A stretch of DNA of 64,000 nt from Dethiosulfovibrio peptidovorans DSM 11002. Its GTDB lineage: Bacteria > Synergistota > Synergistia > Synergistales > Dethiosulfovibrionaceae. The translations under genes were made by a program, and so were the position numbers. Location: assembly GCF_000172975.1 (NCBI RefSeq), contig NZ_ABTR02000001.1, positions 2,022,501 through 2,086,500 on the forward strand, written 5' to 3'. Below are positions 1 through 10,622 of the stretch, in pieces (the stretch's first letter is position 1; each line of letters starts with the position of its first letter). The notes under the pieces were generated by a model, which was given only the letters and a program-made list of their open reading frames with translations, had not been told where the DNA came from and ran no database searches.

Positions 1-703
1 GAAAAACCTTTGGCCCGGGCCTCTCACACTGGTATTGCCCGCCTTGCCCATCGTGCCTCCAGAGGTTACCGCCGGTTTGGACACGGTGGGAGTCCGAATG
101 CCCTCTCATCCTGTGGCATTGGCTCTTCTCCAGGCCTGCCCATTTCCCGTTGCCGCTCCCAGCGCCAACACCAGCGGGAGGCCCAGTCCTACGGACGCGG
201 TGACGGTGGCTCGAGACCTTGACGATAGGGTAGATCTGATCATAGACGGGGGGGCTACCGAGGTTGGACTGGAGTCAACCGTATTGGACGTAACTGGAGA
301 AGTTCCCGTTTTGCTTAGGCCCGGGGGGCTTTCGGTGGAGGTCCTGGCGGATCTTTTGGGCGAGATAGCTCTGCCGGTCGGGGAGCTGGAACTTAAGAGA
401 TCTCCCGGTACCAGGTATCGTCATTACGCTCCGTCGGTTCCGCTTATACTATGGATACCTGAGGAGAGCGGCCACCCTGATTTCGGTGAAAGTTGTCGTT
501 ATATAGGCATGGTCGAGCCGGTTTTTCCGGTGGATAAGTCGATAATCTTCGATTCCGTCGAGAGCTATGGAAGAGGTCTTTTTTCCGCACTGAGAGAGTT
601 GGAACGAGAATGGGATGGAACTATAGTGGCTCAGTGGCCCGATTCTGACGGAATAGGACTGGCCCTAAGGGACAGACTTCGCAGAGCTTCCGGCGGTCGT
701 TGA
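1..703 (+). CDS. L-threonylcarbamoyladenylate synthase, Sua5 type (5' truncated by window)
   Basis: Makes threonylcarbamoyl-AMP from threonine, bicarbonate and ATP, the first step of t6A37 modification in ANN-reading tRNAs; cytosolic. The reading frame is open from base 2 (KNLWPGPLTLVL...), so the N-terminus lies outside the window. The visible part holds the end of the YrdC catalytic fold (LWPGPLT, then PSANTSGRPSPT and LESTVLDVTG) and the SPGTRYRHYAP linker typical of Sua5 proteins. The linker is followed by a degenerate C-terminal Sua5 domain of roughly 85 residues. The linker separates it from short TsaC/YrdC proteins. It ends 80 bp before a tRNA gene with its own promoter; no terminator is visible between them. 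Family call is firm; the start is not visible. Confidence 0.93.
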   Translation, partial: KNLWPGPLTLVLPALPIVPPEVTAGLDTVGVRMPSHPVALALLQACPFPVAAPSANTSGRPSPTDAVTVARDLDDRVDLIIDGGATEVGLESTVLDVTGEVPVLLRPGGLSVEVLADLLGEIALPVGELELKRSPGTRYRHYAPSVPLILWIPEESGHPDFGESCRYIGMVEPVFPVDKSIIFDSVESYGRGLFSALRELEREWDGTIVAQWPDSDGIGLALRDRLRRASGGR

Positions 704-734
704 GATCCCTGACCTCGAAAAAACGATAAAGTGC

Positions 735-763
735 TTGCAAATCGGAGGATCGGCTGATAAAAT
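735..763 (+). promoter_or_regulatory. sigma-70 type promoter for tRNA-Leu
   Basis: TTGCAA (735-740) and TAAAAT (758-763) are separated by exactly 17 bp. Predicted transcription start is near 770, about 14 bp before the mature tRNA. The boxes match the TTGACA/TATAAT consensus at 4 of 6 and 5 of 6 positions. Assignment is by eye from position and spacing. Confidence 0.6.
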
Positions 764-783
764 ACATCTCGTTTCGAAGATAC

Positions 784-870
784 GCCCGGGTGGCGGAATT
801 GGTAGACGCGCTAGATTCAGGTTCTAGTGGGCATTTGCCTGTAGGAGTTCGAGTCTCCTCCCGGGCACCA
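784..870 (+). tRNA. tRNA-Leu (anticodon CAG)
   Basis: An 87-nt class II tRNA with a genomically encoded CCA end. The acceptor arms GCCCGGG (784-790) and CCCGGGC pair perfectly. The D arm is GCG/CGC. The anticodon stem CTAGA/TCTAG encloses loop TTCAGGT, giving anticodon CAG (818-820), which reads CUG leucine codons. A long variable arm and a T arm with GTTCGAGTC are present. It stands alone between a tRNA-modification gene and rpoB, with a hairpin terminator 45 bp downstream. Confidence 0.97.
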
Positions 871-914
871 TCCAATAGGGGTGCTATGCACGATTGGATC
901 GCCAAGTGTGTATC

Positions 915-951
915 AGGTCGTATTGTGTCGTTGACATAATGCGACCTTTTT
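915..951 (+). terminator. intrinsic terminator hairpin between tRNA-Leu and rpoB
   Basis: Arms 915-929 (AGGTCGTATTGTGTC) and 933-947 (GACATAATGCGACCT) form a 15-bp stem with two G-U pairs and a 3-nt loop, followed by a T run (948-951 and more Ts after one G). It should end the tRNA-Leu transcript. The 3' arm also contains most of the -35 box of the rpoB promoter candidate, so terminator and promoter overlap. Confidence 0.8.
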
Positions 952-959
952 GTTATTTT
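931..959 (+). promoter_or_regulatory. candidate sigma-70 promoter for rpoBC, embedded in hairpin
   Basis: A perfect TTGACA (931-936) is followed after 17 bp by TATTTT (954-959; 4 of 6 consensus). Predicted start is near 966, leaving a leader of about 57 nt before rpoB. The -35 box lies in the loop and 3' arm of the 915-947 hairpin. The same layout occurs after rpoC. Confidence 0.55.
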
Positions 960-1022
960 TATTGTTCGTCAGCATGGAGAGTTTACCCTCACTTTTAGAG
1001 ACACAGGGAGGTCGTCAGCCTA

Positions 1023-4000
1023 ATGGCCGAATTCGTACCCGTGGGCAAAAAGCGCAGCCGCCTCACCTTTGGGCGTGTTCGAGATCTAGTAGAGATCCCG
1101 GACATGGTCGAGGTGCAGCGAGATTCCTACCGAAGCTTCTTTCAGGAGGATGTCGATCCCGACAAAAGGGACAGCGTAGGACTTCAGGAACTTCTCGACG
1201 AGATTTTTCCGATTGAAAGTTACGACGGCTCCTTTGCCCTGGAGTTCGTCCGATACTATCTGGACAGGCCAGCCACTACACAGGAGGAGTCCCAGCAGAA
1301 GGACTGTACCTGGCATCGTCCCGTACGAGCCACCATAAGACTCGTAAACAGAAAGAACCTGGAGATCAAGGAAGAGGAGATCTTTCTGGGCGACTTTCCG
1401 ATGATGACAGAGAGGGGAACCTTCATCATCAACGGAACCGAAAGAGTCGTCGTCAACCAGCTTACCCGCTCCGCGGGAATCTACTTCAAGGTAGACTATT
1501 CAGCCCCCGTGGCCGAGACCTTCACCGCCAAGATAATCCCCGACAGAGGAGCCTGGCTGGAGTTCGCCATGGGAAGCGGAGATGCCCTCTACGTCAACAT
1601 AGACAACCGCAAGAAACTTCCTGGAACCCTTCTTCTCAAGGCCTTCGGAGTCTCATCCAACGAGGAGATGCTTCGTCTTTTCGGAGGGGAGATAGAGGAG
1701 GTCGATATATCGGAGGAACTTCTGATAGGCAGGCTTCTCGGTGAGACTGTCCTGGACGAGGGCGGGAACGTCGTGGTCCGCAAGGAGGAACGTATAGGGA
1801 AGGAAGAGCTCGAACGACTTTGGGACATCGGCCGAACGAGGGTGAAGGTCTGGAACGTCAACCCCGTTTTCGCCGCTACGTTGGAGAAGGATTTCACCAA
1901 CAACAGAGACGAGGCTATGTTGGAGATATTCCGCAGGCTTCGTCCTAACGACCCGGCCAGAATAGAGAACGCCAGAGAGTACATAGACAGCCTGTTCTTC
2001 GATTCCCGTCGTTATACGCTGGGTCGTGTCGGTCGTTACAAGCTCAACAGAAGGTTGAAGCTGGATCTGCCCGACAGAGAGTACCTGCTCACGATAGACG
2101 ACCTGGTCAGAATCGTCAAGGGAATAATTGTCTTAAGAGACACGGAAGAGCAGAGGGATGTAGTTTCTTTCCCCGACGTCACCGAGGAGTTTCCTGACGA
2201 TATCGACCATCTCGGCAACAGAAGAGTCCGTTCCGTAGGCGAGCTTCTTCAGAATCAGGTCAGAATAGGCCTTCTACGAATGGAGAGAATAGCCAAAGAG
2301 CGTATGACCACCGTGGCGGATCTCACCAAGGCAATGGCCAGGGACCTTATAAACGTCAGGCCCATATCGGCGGCACTCAGGGAGTTTTTCGGTTCGGGAC
2401 AGCTGTCTCAGTACATGGACCAGAACAATCCTTTGTCCGAACTGACCCACAGGCGGAGACTTTCCGCACTGGGTCCGGGTGGTCTTAGCAGAGAAAGAGC
2501 CGGCTTCGAGGCGAGAGACGTCCATTACACCCACTATGGTCGTATCTGCCCCATCGAAACTCCCGAGGGCCCCAATATCGGGTTGGTGACGTCTCTTTCG
2601 ACCTACTCCAAGGTTAACCAATACGGTTTCTTAGTAACCCCCCGTCGCCCCGTGGTAGAGGGTGTCGTTTCGTTGAATCCCGAGGATGTCGTCTACCTTG
2701 CGGCGGATGAGGAGGACAACTCCTACGTAGGAAGGGCTAATACCCCTTACGACGAGAGTACCGGCCGTCTTTCCGAGGAGTACTGCTACGCCCGTTACAG
2801 AGGGCGTATAGTCGAGGTGCCTCAGGATAAGATCGATTATCTGGACATATCTCCTAAGCAGATCGTCTCGGCCTCTACTGCTCTGATCCCTTTCCTGGAG
2901 CATGACGACGCCAATAGAGCCTTGATGGGGTCTAACATGCAGCGTCAGGCCGTCCCGCTTCTCCTTCCGGAGGCCCCGAGAGTCGGTACCGGCATGGAGG
3001 GTAGGATAGCAAAGGATTCAGGCTCCTGCGTGGTGGCTCCCGAGGACGGTGTGGTCACCTACGTAGACGCCGACAGAATAGAGATAAGAAGCGACCTGGG
3101 GGTATATCGTTCCATGTCCCTCCAGAAGTTCAAGAGATCCAACCAGGGCACCATCATCCATCAGAGGCCTATAGTCTCGAAGGGCGATGTCGTCTCCAAA
3201 GGCGAGATAATGGCCGATGGGCAGTCGGTGGATCAGGCGGAGCTGGCCCTTGGGCGTAATGTCCTTATAGCCTTTATCCCCTGGGAGGGGTATAACTACG
3301 AGGATGCCATCCTCCTCAGCGAGAGATTGGTAAAGGAGGATTTCTTCACCTCCATACACATAGAGGAATATGAGATGGACGCCAGGGATACCAAGCTCGG
3401 TCCGGAGGAGATAACCAGGGATATTCCGAACGTCGGAGAGGACGCACTTAAAGACCTCGACGAGTTCGGGGTAGTACGTGTCGGAGCCGAGGTCAATGCG
3501 GGGGATATTTTGGTAGGAAAGGTAACCCCCAAAGGAGAATCTGATCAGTCTCCGGAGGAAAAATTGCTCAGGGCTATCTTCGGCGAAAAAGCCAGAGAGG
3601 TCAGAGACACCTCCCTTCACGTTCCCCATGGAGCAAGAGGAAAGGTCGTAGCGGTCAAGAAGCTGAACAAGGACGAGAACAGCGACTCCTTGAGTCCCGG
3701 GGTCAACGAGGTCGTCAAGGTCTACGTGGCTCAGCTAAGAAAGATCACCGTCGGAGACAAAATGTCCGGACGTCACGGCAACAAGGGTGTCGTCTCCAGG
3801 ATCCTTCCCGTAGAGGATATGCCCTATCTTCCGGACGGTACCCCTGTGGATGTCTGCCTCAACCCCCTCGGGGTTCCGAGTCGAATGAATCTCGGACAGG
3901 TTCTCGAAACCATACTTGCCACCGTGGCAGTTGCCAACGATTGGCACGTAGCTACTCCGGTTTTCGAAGGAGCACAGGAAGAGGAGATCTACGATTTGCT

Positions 4001-4841
4001 CGATAAGCTCAGTCAGGAGAACCCCGACTATTCCACCCTGACCAGAGGCGGCACCATGCAGCTCATAGACGGCAGAACCGGAGAACCAATGGAATACAAG
4101 ACCACCGTTGGGCATATGTACATGCTCAAACTTAACCACTTGGTGGACGATAAACTGCACGCTCGATCTATAGGACCTTACAGTCTCATAACCCAGCAGC
4201 CTCTGGGCGGTAAGGCTCAGTTCGGAGGGCAGCGCTTCGGAGAGATGGAGGTCTGGGCTCTTCAGGGATACGGAGCTGCTCACGTTCTTCAGGAAATGCT
4301 GACGGTAAAATCCGACGATATCCACGGCCGACTCAAGACCTACGAGAAAATCGTAAAAGGTCAGAATCTGACCAGGCCGGGAGTTCCCGAGAGTTTCAAG
4401 GTTCTTGTAAAAGAGCTGGAAGGGTTGGGCTTAGGAGTCGATATAGAATACAACGACGGCACCATCGGTCCTCTCCTTCCCGACGAGGACGATGAACAGA
4501 GCAACTCTGCTCCTGTCCCCCAAAAGGCGGAGGCCGTTCCGGCCGTAGCTCCGGATGAGGCATCTGCTCCTACGCCAAAGGAGATGGAGGAGATGATCTT
4601 CGGCAACGAGGAAGCTAGCGTTAAAGAGAGTAAAATCTCTTATGCGGAGTCTACGGAAGCTCTCTCGGATAGTCCCACGTCCGAAAAGAAGAGTGGGACC
4701 TCCGACGAAGGGTCTAAGGAAGCTCTCTCGGATAGTTCCAAACCCGAGGAGGAGAGAAAGACCTCTAACGAAGAGTCTAACGAAGCTCTCTCGGATAGTT
4801 CCACAGTCGAGAACGATGATGTGAAAGGAGCTGACCGCTAA
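1023..4841 (+). CDS. rpoB: DNA-directed RNA polymerase subunit beta
   Basis: Catalytic beta subunit of RNA polymerase, 1272 aa. The rifampicin-pocket segment [17 protein letters not shown] lies near residue 460, with the usual D, H and S residues that go with drug sensitivity. [15 protein letters not shown] follows. [12 protein letters not shown] (near residue 910) and the C-terminal clamp segment [18 protein letters not shown] are intact. After the normal end of the fold come about 90 acidic, low-complexity residues, including three copies of a 21-residue repeat; most beta subunits lack this tail. The ATG at 1023 follows GGGAGG at a distance of about 11 nt. rpoC begins 2 bp after the stop. 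The rplKAJL genes often found upstream are not in this window. Confidence 0.98.
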   Translation: MAEFVPVGKKRSRLTFGRVRDLVEIPDMVEVQRDSYRSFFQEDVDPDKRDSVGLQELLDEIFPIESYDGSFALEFVRYYLDRPATTQEESQQKDCTWHRPVRATIRLVNRKNLEIKEEEIFLGDFPMMTERGTFIINGTERVVVNQLTRSAGIYFKVDYSAPVAETFTAKIIPDRGAWLEFAMGSGDALYVNIDNRKKLPGTLLLKAFGVSSNEEMLRLFGGEIEEVDISEELLIGRLLGETVLDEGGNVVVRKEERIGKEELERLWDIGRTRVKVWNVNPVFAATLEKDFTNNRDEAMLEIFRRLRPNDPARIENAREYIDSLFFDSRRYTLGRVGRYKLNRRLKLDLPDREYLLTIDDLVRIVKGIIVLRDTEEQRDVVSFPDVTEEFPDDIDHLGNRRVRSVGELLQNQVRIGLLRMERIAKERMTTVADLTKAMARDLINVRPISAALREFFGSGQLSQYMDQNNPLSELTHRRRLSALGPGGLSRERAGFEARDVHYTHYGRICPIETPEGPNIGLVTSLSTYSKVNQYGFLVTPRRPVVEGVVSLNPEDVVYLAADEEDNSYVGRANTPYDESTGRLSEEYCYARYRGRIVEVPQDKIDYLDISPKQIVSASTALIPFLEHDDANRALMGSNMQRQAVPLLLPEAPRVGTGMEGRIAKDSGSCVVAPEDGVVTYVDADRIEIRSDLGVYRSMSLQKFKRSNQGTIIHQRPIVSKGDVVSKGEIMADGQSVDQAELALGRNVLIAFIPWEGYNYEDAILLSERLVKEDFFTSIHIEEYEMDARDTKLGPEEITRDIPNVGEDALKDLDEFGVVRVGAEVNAGDILVGKVTPKGESDQSPEEKLLRAIFGEKAREVRDTSLHVPHGARGKVVAVKKLNKDENSDSLSPGVNEVVKVYVAQLRKITVGDKMSGRHGNKGVVSRILPVEDMPYLPDGTPVDVCLNPLGVPSRMNLGQVLETILATVAVANDWHVATPVFEGAQEEEIYDLLDKLSQENPDYSTLTRGGTMQLIDGRTGEPMEYKTTVGHMYMLKLNHLVDDKLHARSIGPYSLITQQPLGGKAQFGGQRFGEMEVWALQGYGAAHVLQEMLTVKSDDIHGRLKTYEKIVKGQNLTRPGVPESFKVLVKELEGLGLGVDIEYNDGTIGPLLPDEDDEQSNSAPVPQKAEAVPAVAPDEASAPTPKEMEEMIFGNEEASVKESKISYAESTEALSDSPTSEKKSGTSDEGSKEALSDSSKPEEERKTSNEESNEALSDSSTVENDDVKGADR
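4620..4808 (+). repeat. 3 x 63-bp in-frame tandem repeat at the 3' end of rpoB
   Basis: Three diverged 63-bp units (4620-4682, 4683-4745, 4746-4808) encode 21-residue units at RpoB residues about 1200-1262. Each carries the core GAAGCTCTCTCGGATAGT (starting at 4656, 4719 and 4782), encoding EALSDS. The period is exact, so frame is kept. Confidence 0.85.
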
Positions 4842-4843
4842 CG

Positions 4844-7800
4844 ATGACCCGCCGCGAGATCGTCGGAGTCAGGGTACGTCTTGCCAGTCCTGGAGAGATA
4901 AGGGGACTTTCCACCGGAGAGGTCAAGAAACCCGAGACCATCAACTACCGGACCTTGAGGCCCGAGAAAGACGGCCTTTTCTGCGAGCGTATCTTCGGGC
5001 CCACTAAAAGCTTTGAATGCGCCTGCGGCAAGTATAAGAAAAGCGGTCCGAAATTCAAGGGCGTGATATGCGATCGATGCGGCGTGGAGGTAACGGATAA
5101 CCGCGTTCGTAGAGAGAGAATGGGGCACATCGAGCTGGCCGCCCCTGTCGTTCACATATGGTATCTCCGGGGTATCCCCAGTAGACTCAGTCTATTGCTT
5201 GGGACCGCCACGAAGATGCTGGAAAAGGTGGTCTACTTCGCTCCCATAAGAAAGAGGGAACCGGCCTTCAAGGTAGTCATAGAGGGCAAGAGGTCCGATC
5301 TCGCTAAGAGAGGAGACATCGTCTCCGAAAGCGAGGTCAGGCTTCATTGCCATTACGACCCGAAGTTCAAGGCAGAGGAAGCCTACAGGGTCGTCTCTGT
5401 TGACGATGTCCCGATCTCGGATGGCGACATAGTGTCGTCCGCTCAGATAAGTCGCTACAAGGCTGACTATGGCGACGAATCCTTTTCCGCCGAGCCTGCC
5501 TTTGTAGTGAAAGACCGCGGAGAGGGAGTCGAGATTGAGCTTGACTCGATCCTATCCGGAGATGAATATCGGTCGTTAAAAGAAGAAGGTCTGGATGTAA
5601 CGGTAGAGAGGGCCATGTCGGGCAACCAGGAGGGTTTTGTCGTCACGTCGGTTGCTAAGCTCCCATTTGCCAAGGGAGACGTTATATCCACCAGCGAGTT
5701 CAACCTCTTCCAGGAGCGCTATCCGGAACGTTTTACCGCGCAGCTTGAGACTGTTGTTGTTGAGGATCCCTGCTTTCTGGTGATAAACGGCAGCGAATCT
5801 CCCTTTGACGATGGCGACGTTATATTGGATAGAGAACAGTATCTCTGTAGTCACTACGACAAGAAATTTCGTGCCGGAATAGGCGCGGAAGGCGTAAGGG
5901 AGATGCTCGACACCCTGGACATGGATCATCTGGCCCAGCAACTCAGGGAAGAACTGTCCGAGACTTCCGGCCAGAAACGTAGGAAGCTGGTCAAGAGACT
6001 CCAGGTCGTAGAGGATTTTCGCAAGGGAGACTGCAACCCTCAGTCCATGGTGCTTGAGGTCTTGCCGGTCATTCCTCCGGACCTTCGTCCTATGGTGCAG
6101 CTCGATGGAGGTCGCTTTGCTACCTCAGACCTTAACGACCTGTACCGAAGGGTTATAAACAGAAACAACCGACTGAGAAAGCTTCAGGAGCTCAGGGCTC
6201 CGGAGATAATAGTCAGGAACGAAAAGAGGATGCTCCAGGAGTCGGTCGACGCACTTATCGACAACGGTCGCATGGGCAAGGCGGTGCTGGGGGCGGGCAA
6301 TCGTCCCCTGAAGAGTCTCTCCGACCTGCTGAGAGGCAAGAAGGGACGTTTCCGTCAGAATCTGCTCGGTAAGCGAGTGGATTACTCCGGTCGTTCTGTC
6401 ATAACGATAGGGCCCAATTTAAAGATATACCAGTGCGGTCTTCCCAAGCAGATGGCTCTGGAGCTGTTCAAGCCCTTCGTAATACAGAAACTGGTGGACC
6501 TAGGCATAGCTCCGAACGTCAAGAGCGGCAAAAGGATGATCGAAAGAGGCAAGGAGGAAATCTGGGCCATTCTGGAGGAGATCATAAAGGATCACCCTGT
6601 GATGTTGAACAGAGCTCCCACGCTTCACAGACTGGGCATCCAGGCTTTCGAGCCTGTTTTGATGGAGGGTAAGGCCATACGGCTTCACCCCCTGGTCTGT
6701 ACCGCTTTCAACGCCGACTTCGACGGAGACCAGATGGCAGTACACGTGCCTCTCTCCGTGGAGGCTCAGGCGGAGGCCAGGATGCTCATGCTCTCCGCAA
6801 ACAACATACTTTCCCCCGCCAGTGGAAAGCCTATAGTGGCTCCCTCGCAGGACATAATATTGGGGATATACTATCTGACCAATCTCAGAGAAGGTATGAC
6901 CGGAGAGGGCAAATACTTTGACAGCTTTGACGACGTCTTAACCGCTCTGGATCACGGAATTGTGCACGTGAACGCCAGAATTCGCATGAGATGGAACCAC
7001 GAATGGGGAAACTGGAAAGATAAGGTCGATCAATGGGGAGTCTCCTTCCTGGACGAAAGCGGAAAATGGTTCGAGACCTCGCCGGGAAGGGTTCTTTTCA
7101 ACAGCTATCTTCCTAAAAAACTTCGATTCCTTGACGGTCAGCTGGGAAAGAAGGACCTCAGCAGGTTGCTTGACCTCGGCTACAACGAGGTCTCCCGTCA
7201 GGAAATGGTCGAGATGTTGGACTCCATAAAGGGGCTCGGCTATCACTGGGCTACCTTGAGCGGTATAAGCTTCTGTGTCACCGACGTCGTAATACCCAAG
7301 GAAAAAGAGGACGTGGTCTCCACTTCTCTGGTAGAGGACGACGAGATAAGAAACCAGTACGATATGGGGGTCCTCTCGGAGGACGAATACCTCCTTCAAA
7401 AGGAGACCCTGTGGTCCAAGGCGGCCGCCGATGTCGGAAATGCAATTCTTAACCACATGGGGCACGATAATCCAGTCAGAATGATGGTCGACTCCGGAGC
7501 CAGAGGAAGTAGAGGACAGCTTGCTCAGATGGCGGGGATCCGAGGCCTTATGGCCGACCCCACCGGGCGAATAATAGACTATCCCATCACAACCAACTTC
7601 CGTGAGGGGATGAACATGTTGGAGTATTTCATCTCCACTCACGGAGCCAGAAAAGGTCTGGCCGATACCGCCCTTCGTACGGCCAAGTCGGGGTATCTGA
7701 CCCGTCGTCTCGTCGATGTCTCTCAGGACGTCATAATAACAGAGGATGACTGCGGAACGGAGAAGGGTGTCAAGATAGAGCCTTTGGAAAGCGACGGCAA

Positions 7801-9826
7801 GACGGTCATCCCTATCAGCGAGAGGATAGCCGGTAGAACGTCCCTGAACGATGTCAACGATCCGGAGACCGGTGACCTGATAGTCGGGGCTGGCGAGATC
7901 ATAACCCCGGATCTGGCTTCCCGAATAGATTCCTGCGGATTCAAGGAGATCTGGGTAAGAAGCCCCATGACCTGCACAACCAGACACGGTATATGCCAGA
8001 AGTGCTACGGTGTTGACCTAGCTACCCGTTCCGTCGTCGACATCGGAGAGGCTGTCGGGGTCGTGGCAGCCCAGTCTATCGGTGAGCCTGGAACCCAGCT
8101 TACCATGAGGACTTTCCATACCGGAGGAGTTAGGATTACCGGTGAGGACATCACCCAGGGACTTCCAAGGATAGAGCAGCTCTTCGAGGCCCGTCGTCCC
8201 AAAAAAGTCTCCGTCCTTGCCGGTGTGGACGGCAAGGTGATCGAAATTCGGGAGATGGAGGGCAAACGCAAGGTAATAATAACCTCCGAGGAGCCCGGGA
8301 ACGAACAGAAGATCACCCACACCATCCCTTCGTCGCAGAACCTTCTGGTCGAAGAGGGCGAGCCTGTCTACCGTTCGACCAAGCTGACCGAGGGCTATAT
8401 CGATCCTCAGCAGCTTCTCGAGGTGTTGGGGCAGGAAGAGGTTCAGAAATACCTGGTGGACAGCATTCAGGAGGTCTACCGCTCTCAGGGCGTCTCCATC
8501 AACAATAAACATATAGAGGTAATCCTCAGAAAGGTCGCTCCTGTTAACAGACTGAGAGTCGTCGATGAAGGAGACACTGCATTCGTGGCAGGAGATCTGG
8601 TATGGGCCGGTGACGTGGAGGCCGAGGAAAAGGTTATACTGGAGGAAAACGAGAACAACATACACGAGGCGGTCAAGATCTTCTCCGGTAAGATATTCCA
8701 GGGAATTGCCGGAGCCGTTAAGACGGATCTGAGCAAGAAAAAAAGCCAGCCCATGGACGAAGAGCTCATAAGATCCATCCTGACCCCTGGAGCACCTGTT
8801 ACGGAGATAGACGTGACAGATGAGGTTGGCCCCCTTAAAATCATTGCGGGAGAGGCCTCTTTTAGAAAAGAACTCAAGGGATTCGAGCTTATAGATCCCT
8901 TCGAGGCCAGAGACGGAAAGGTCGTCGAGTCTGGGCAGCCTCTTACCCTTGGCCAGCTGTCGGTGATAACCTCTCAGGAACCTCGGCCCTTGAGGGTCAG
9001 GGACGTGGAGGTAATAGAGAAACTGGTGGATTCGGCCTATCTTGCTGAGGACGTCTTGGTGGACGGTCAAGCCGTCGCCCTCAAGGACCACATGGTCACG
9101 GAGGAAGTCGCTGCGTTGTTGAGGATAAACGACGTGTCCTCCGTCAAGGTATGGAAGGGAATCGAGAGAATCAGCGTCTCCGACGCAATGCAGGAAAGGC
9201 TCTTGGCCAGGATATGGGGTAAACCTCTTAAGCAGGCCATAGATTCCCAGGGCAATGCGCTATCCTCAAAGCCTCAGCTTGTAGATGGTAGCGTGGTTCG
9301 AGGAATAATAGACGGAGAGCTGGCCGCCATCTCCATAGGTGAGGATATAATAACGAGGGATAACATCCTCAAAGACGTCATAGCCGATACCTGTTATGGA
9401 AAGGTTCTGCTGGACAGGGTAGAGGTTGACGGCAGGGTTGCGGCCGACTCCGGTCAGGAGATAAATAAATCGCTTCTGGACGAGCTGGTCGCAGCTGATC
9501 CTGAGGAATTGGTCATAAGACCTATTCACTGTAACAGTGAGACCAGAAACATAGTCTCCAGGGTTACCTTTGTTCGTAAGCTAAGGCAGAACCCTGAATG
9601 TCGAAAGTTTATCCATGGAATAACTAAGGCCGCTCTGGCCACGGACAGCTTCCTGAGTGCCGCTTCCTTCCAGCAGACCGCTCAGGTGCTTGCGGGGGCT
9701 GCAGTCCGTTGTCAGGTCGATAACCTCGTAGGCTTGAAGGAGAACGTGATAATCGGTCACCTCATCCCGGCTGGAACGGGAGTGGAGGATTTCCGTAAGA
9801 TCGCGGTCAAGGAAAAAGAGTCCTAA
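4844..9826 (+). CDS. rpoC: DNA-directed RNA polymerase subunit beta'
   Basis: Catalytic beta' subunit, 1660 aa, long compared with about 1200 in Bacillus and 1400 in E. coli. The N-terminal zinc site (CACGKYK...CDRC) lies near residues 60-80. The active-site loop [12 protein letters not shown] is near residue 625. The second cysteine set (DDCG, then [11 protein letters not shown]) is near 970-1055. Residues about 150-345 form an insertion in the clamp region, as in Thermus and Thermotoga enzymes. It holds at least four copies of a pattern beginning G-D-[IV]-[VI] and ending with Y-x(3-4)-F-x-A. The gene follows rpoB by 2 bp and ends 27 bp before a long hairpin. Confidence 0.98.
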   Translation: MTRREIVGVRVRLASPGEIRGLSTGEVKKPETINYRTLRPEKDGLFCERIFGPTKSFECACGKYKKSGPKFKGVICDRCGVEVTDNRVRRERMGHIELAAPVVHIWYLRGIPSRLSLLLGTATKMLEKVVYFAPIRKREPAFKVVIEGKRSDLAKRGDIVSESEVRLHCHYDPKFKAEEAYRVVSVDDVPISDGDIVSSAQISRYKADYGDESFSAEPAFVVKDRGEGVEIELDSILSGDEYRSLKEEGLDVTVERAMSGNQEGFVVTSVAKLPFAKGDVISTSEFNLFQERYPERFTAQLETVVVEDPCFLVINGSESPFDDGDVILDREQYLCSHYDKKFRAGIGAEGVREMLDTLDMDHLAQQLREELSETSGQKRRKLVKRLQVVEDFRKGDCNPQSMVLEVLPVIPPDLRPMVQLDGGRFATSDLNDLYRRVINRNNRLRKLQELRAPEIIVRNEKRMLQESVDALIDNGRMGKAVLGAGNRPLKSLSDLLRGKKGRFRQNLLGKRVDYSGRSVITIGPNLKIYQCGLPKQMALELFKPFVIQKLVDLGIAPNVKSGKRMIERGKEEIWAILEEIIKDHPVMLNRAPTLHRLGIQAFEPVLMEGKAIRLHPLVCTAFNADFDGDQMAVHVPLSVEAQAEARMLMLSANNILSPASGKPIVAPSQDIILGIYYLTNLREGMTGEGKYFDSFDDVLTALDHGIVHVNARIRMRWNHEWGNWKDKVDQWGVSFLDESGKWFETSPGRVLFNSYLPKKLRFLDGQLGKKDLSRLLDLGYNEVSRQEMVEMLDSIKGLGYHWATLSGISFCVTDVVIPKEKEDVVSTSLVEDDEIRNQYDMGVLSEDEYLLQKETLWSKAAADVGNAILNHMGHDNPVRMMVDSGARGSRGQLAQMAGIRGLMADPTGRIIDYPITTNFREGMNMLEYFISTHGARKGLADTALRTAKSGYLTRRLVDVSQDVIITEDDCGTEKGVKIEPLESDGKTVIPISERIAGRTSLNDVNDPETGDLIVGAGEIITPDLASRIDSCGFKEIWVRSPMTCTTRHGICQKCYGVDLATRSVVDIGEAVGVVAAQSIGEPGTQLTMRTFHTGGVRITGEDITQGLPRIEQLFEARRPKKVSVLAGVDGKVIEIREMEGKRKVIITSEEPGNEQKITHTIPSSQNLLVEEGEPVYRSTKLTEGYIDPQQLLEVLGQEEVQKYLVDSIQEVYRSQGVSINNKHIEVILRKVAPVNRLRVVDEGDTAFVAGDLVWAGDVEAEEKVILEENENNIHEAVKIFSGKIFQGIAGAVKTDLSKKKSQPMDEELIRSILTPGAPVTEIDVTDEVGPLKIIAGEASFRKELKGFELIDPFEARDGKVVESGQPLTLGQLSVITSQEPRPLRVRDVEVIEKLVDSAYLAEDVLVDGQAVALKDHMVTEEVAALLRINDVSSVKVWKGIERISVSDAMQERLLARIWGKPLKQAIDSQGNALSSKPQLVDGSVVRGIIDGELAAISIGEDIITRDNILKDVIADTCYGKVLLDRVEVDGRVAADSGQEINKSLLDELVAADPEELVIRPIHCNSETRNIVSRVTFVRKLRQNPECRKFIHGITKAALATDSFLSAASFQQTAQVLAGAAVRCQVDNLVGLKENVIIGHLIPAGTGVEDFRKIAVKEKES

Positions 9827-9853
9827 AAACGAGTAATCTTTCCAAATAAAGCT

Positions 9854-9891
9854 CGACCTGGTGCTATGTTTCTTGACATAGCACCAGGTCG
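9854..9891 (+). terminator. perfect 16-bp hairpin after rpoC
   Basis: CGACCTGGTGCTATGT (9854-9869) and ACATAGCACCAGGTCG (9876-9891) are perfect inverted repeats with a 6-nt loop. The following TTGTTATCATT is only a weak U tract, so termination of rpoBC may be partial. The hairpin overlaps the -35 box of the next promoter, as at the rpoB 5' side. Confidence 0.65.
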
Positions 9892-9901
9892 TTGTTATCA
9901 T
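9873..9901 (+). promoter_or_regulatory. strong sigma-70 promoter for the str/S10 cluster, embedded in hairpin
   Basis: TTGACA (9873-9878, 6 of 6) and TATCAT (9896-9901, 5 of 6) are 17 bp apart. Predicted start is near 9908, about 22 nt before the L7Ae-like gene. The -35 box sits in the loop and 3' arm of the hairpin at 9854-9891. Confidence 0.7.
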
Positions 9902-9929
9902 TACTCGGTGCCTATGCTCAGGAGGTTTT

Positions 9930-10190
9930 ATGATGAACGTAGCGGAGTTGACCGAGGGCAGACGATTTGTGGGTTTCAAGCAGGTCCGTCGCGAACTTTT
10001 GAGGGGCAATGTCCGTAAAGTCTTCATCGCTGCCGATGCCGACGTTTTGATGATTCAGGAGATAACCCATATATGTTCCGAACGGGGTGTCCCGGTGGAA
10101 ACGGTCGACTCCATGGCATCTCTGGGTAGGGCTTGCGTCATAGATAGAGGCGCAGCTACGGCGGCTTTGCAGCGGGACGACCGCTGTTAA
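9930..10190 (+). CDS. L7Ae-family RNA-binding protein (YbxF/RplGB-like)
   Basis: Small (86 aa) L7Ae/L30e/S12e-fold protein; the family binds kink-turn RNA, and Bacillus YbxF associates with ribosomes. Visible family features are a basic N-terminal helix (GFKQVRRELLRGNVRKVFIAADAD read in sections) and the C-terminal segment VPVETVDSMASLGRACVIDRGAA, with Leu-Gly-Arg-Ala before the last strand. The position between rpoC and rpsL matches Bacillus. Two ATGs (9930 and 9933) follow AGGAGG; the second has slightly better spacing. It is the first gene of the str cluster. The exact RNA target cannot be read from sequence. Confidence 0.88.
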   Translation: MMNVAELTEGRRFVGFKQVRRELLRGNVRKVFIAADADVLMIQEITHICSERGVPVETVDSMASLGRACVIDRGAATAALQRDDRC

Positions 10191-10226
10191 GAAAGCATAT
10201 AAGAATATCTGGAAGGAGGTAACGTA

Positions 10227-10601
10227 GTGCCAACAATCAATCAGTTAGTCCGGAAAGGTCGGAGCGAGAAGGTCAAGAAATCCGATTCCCCGGCGTTGCA
10301 GAATTGTCCGGCGCGGAGAGGGGTCTGTACGCGAGTCTATACGATCACTCCGAAGAAGCCCAACTCGGCTTTGAGGAAAGTTGCCCGTGTGCGTCTGACC
10401 AACGGTATCGAGGTGACCTCATATATACCGGGAGTCGGTCATAATCTGCAGGAGCACTCTGTCGTCCTGGTCAGGGGTGGTCGAGTCAAGGACCTTCCCG
10501 GTGTGCGCTATCACATCGTACGCGGTACCCTTGATTGCGGCGGTGTCGAAGGTCGTCGTCGGAGCCGTTCCAAATACGGTGCCCGTCGTCCTAAGTCCTA
10601 A
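10227..10601 (+). CDS. rpsL: 30S ribosomal protein S12
   Basis: Decoding-centre protein of the small subunit, 124 aa. It starts with GTG (10227), six bases after a strong GGAAGGAGGT site. [11 protein letters not shown] and [14 protein letters not shown] are intact, including the two lysines that are commonly changed in streptomycin-resistant mutants, so a sensitive-type sequence is expected. The position between the L7Ae-like gene and rpsG is standard. Confidence 0.98.
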   Translation: MPTINQLVRKGRSEKVKKSDSPALQNCPARRGVCTRVYTITPKKPNSALRKVARVRLTNGIEVTSYIPGVGHNLQEHSVVLVRGGRVKDLPGVRYHIVRGTLDCGGVEGRRRSRSKYGARRPKS

Positions 10602-10622
10602 AGGTTATAAGGAGGTAGTGCC

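Noticed and set aside
6938-9091. Long minus-strand open frames opposite rpoC (about 350 codons each)
   Set aside because: They mirror the third-codon-position bias of rpoC, lack ribosome-binding sites and have no recognisable domain.
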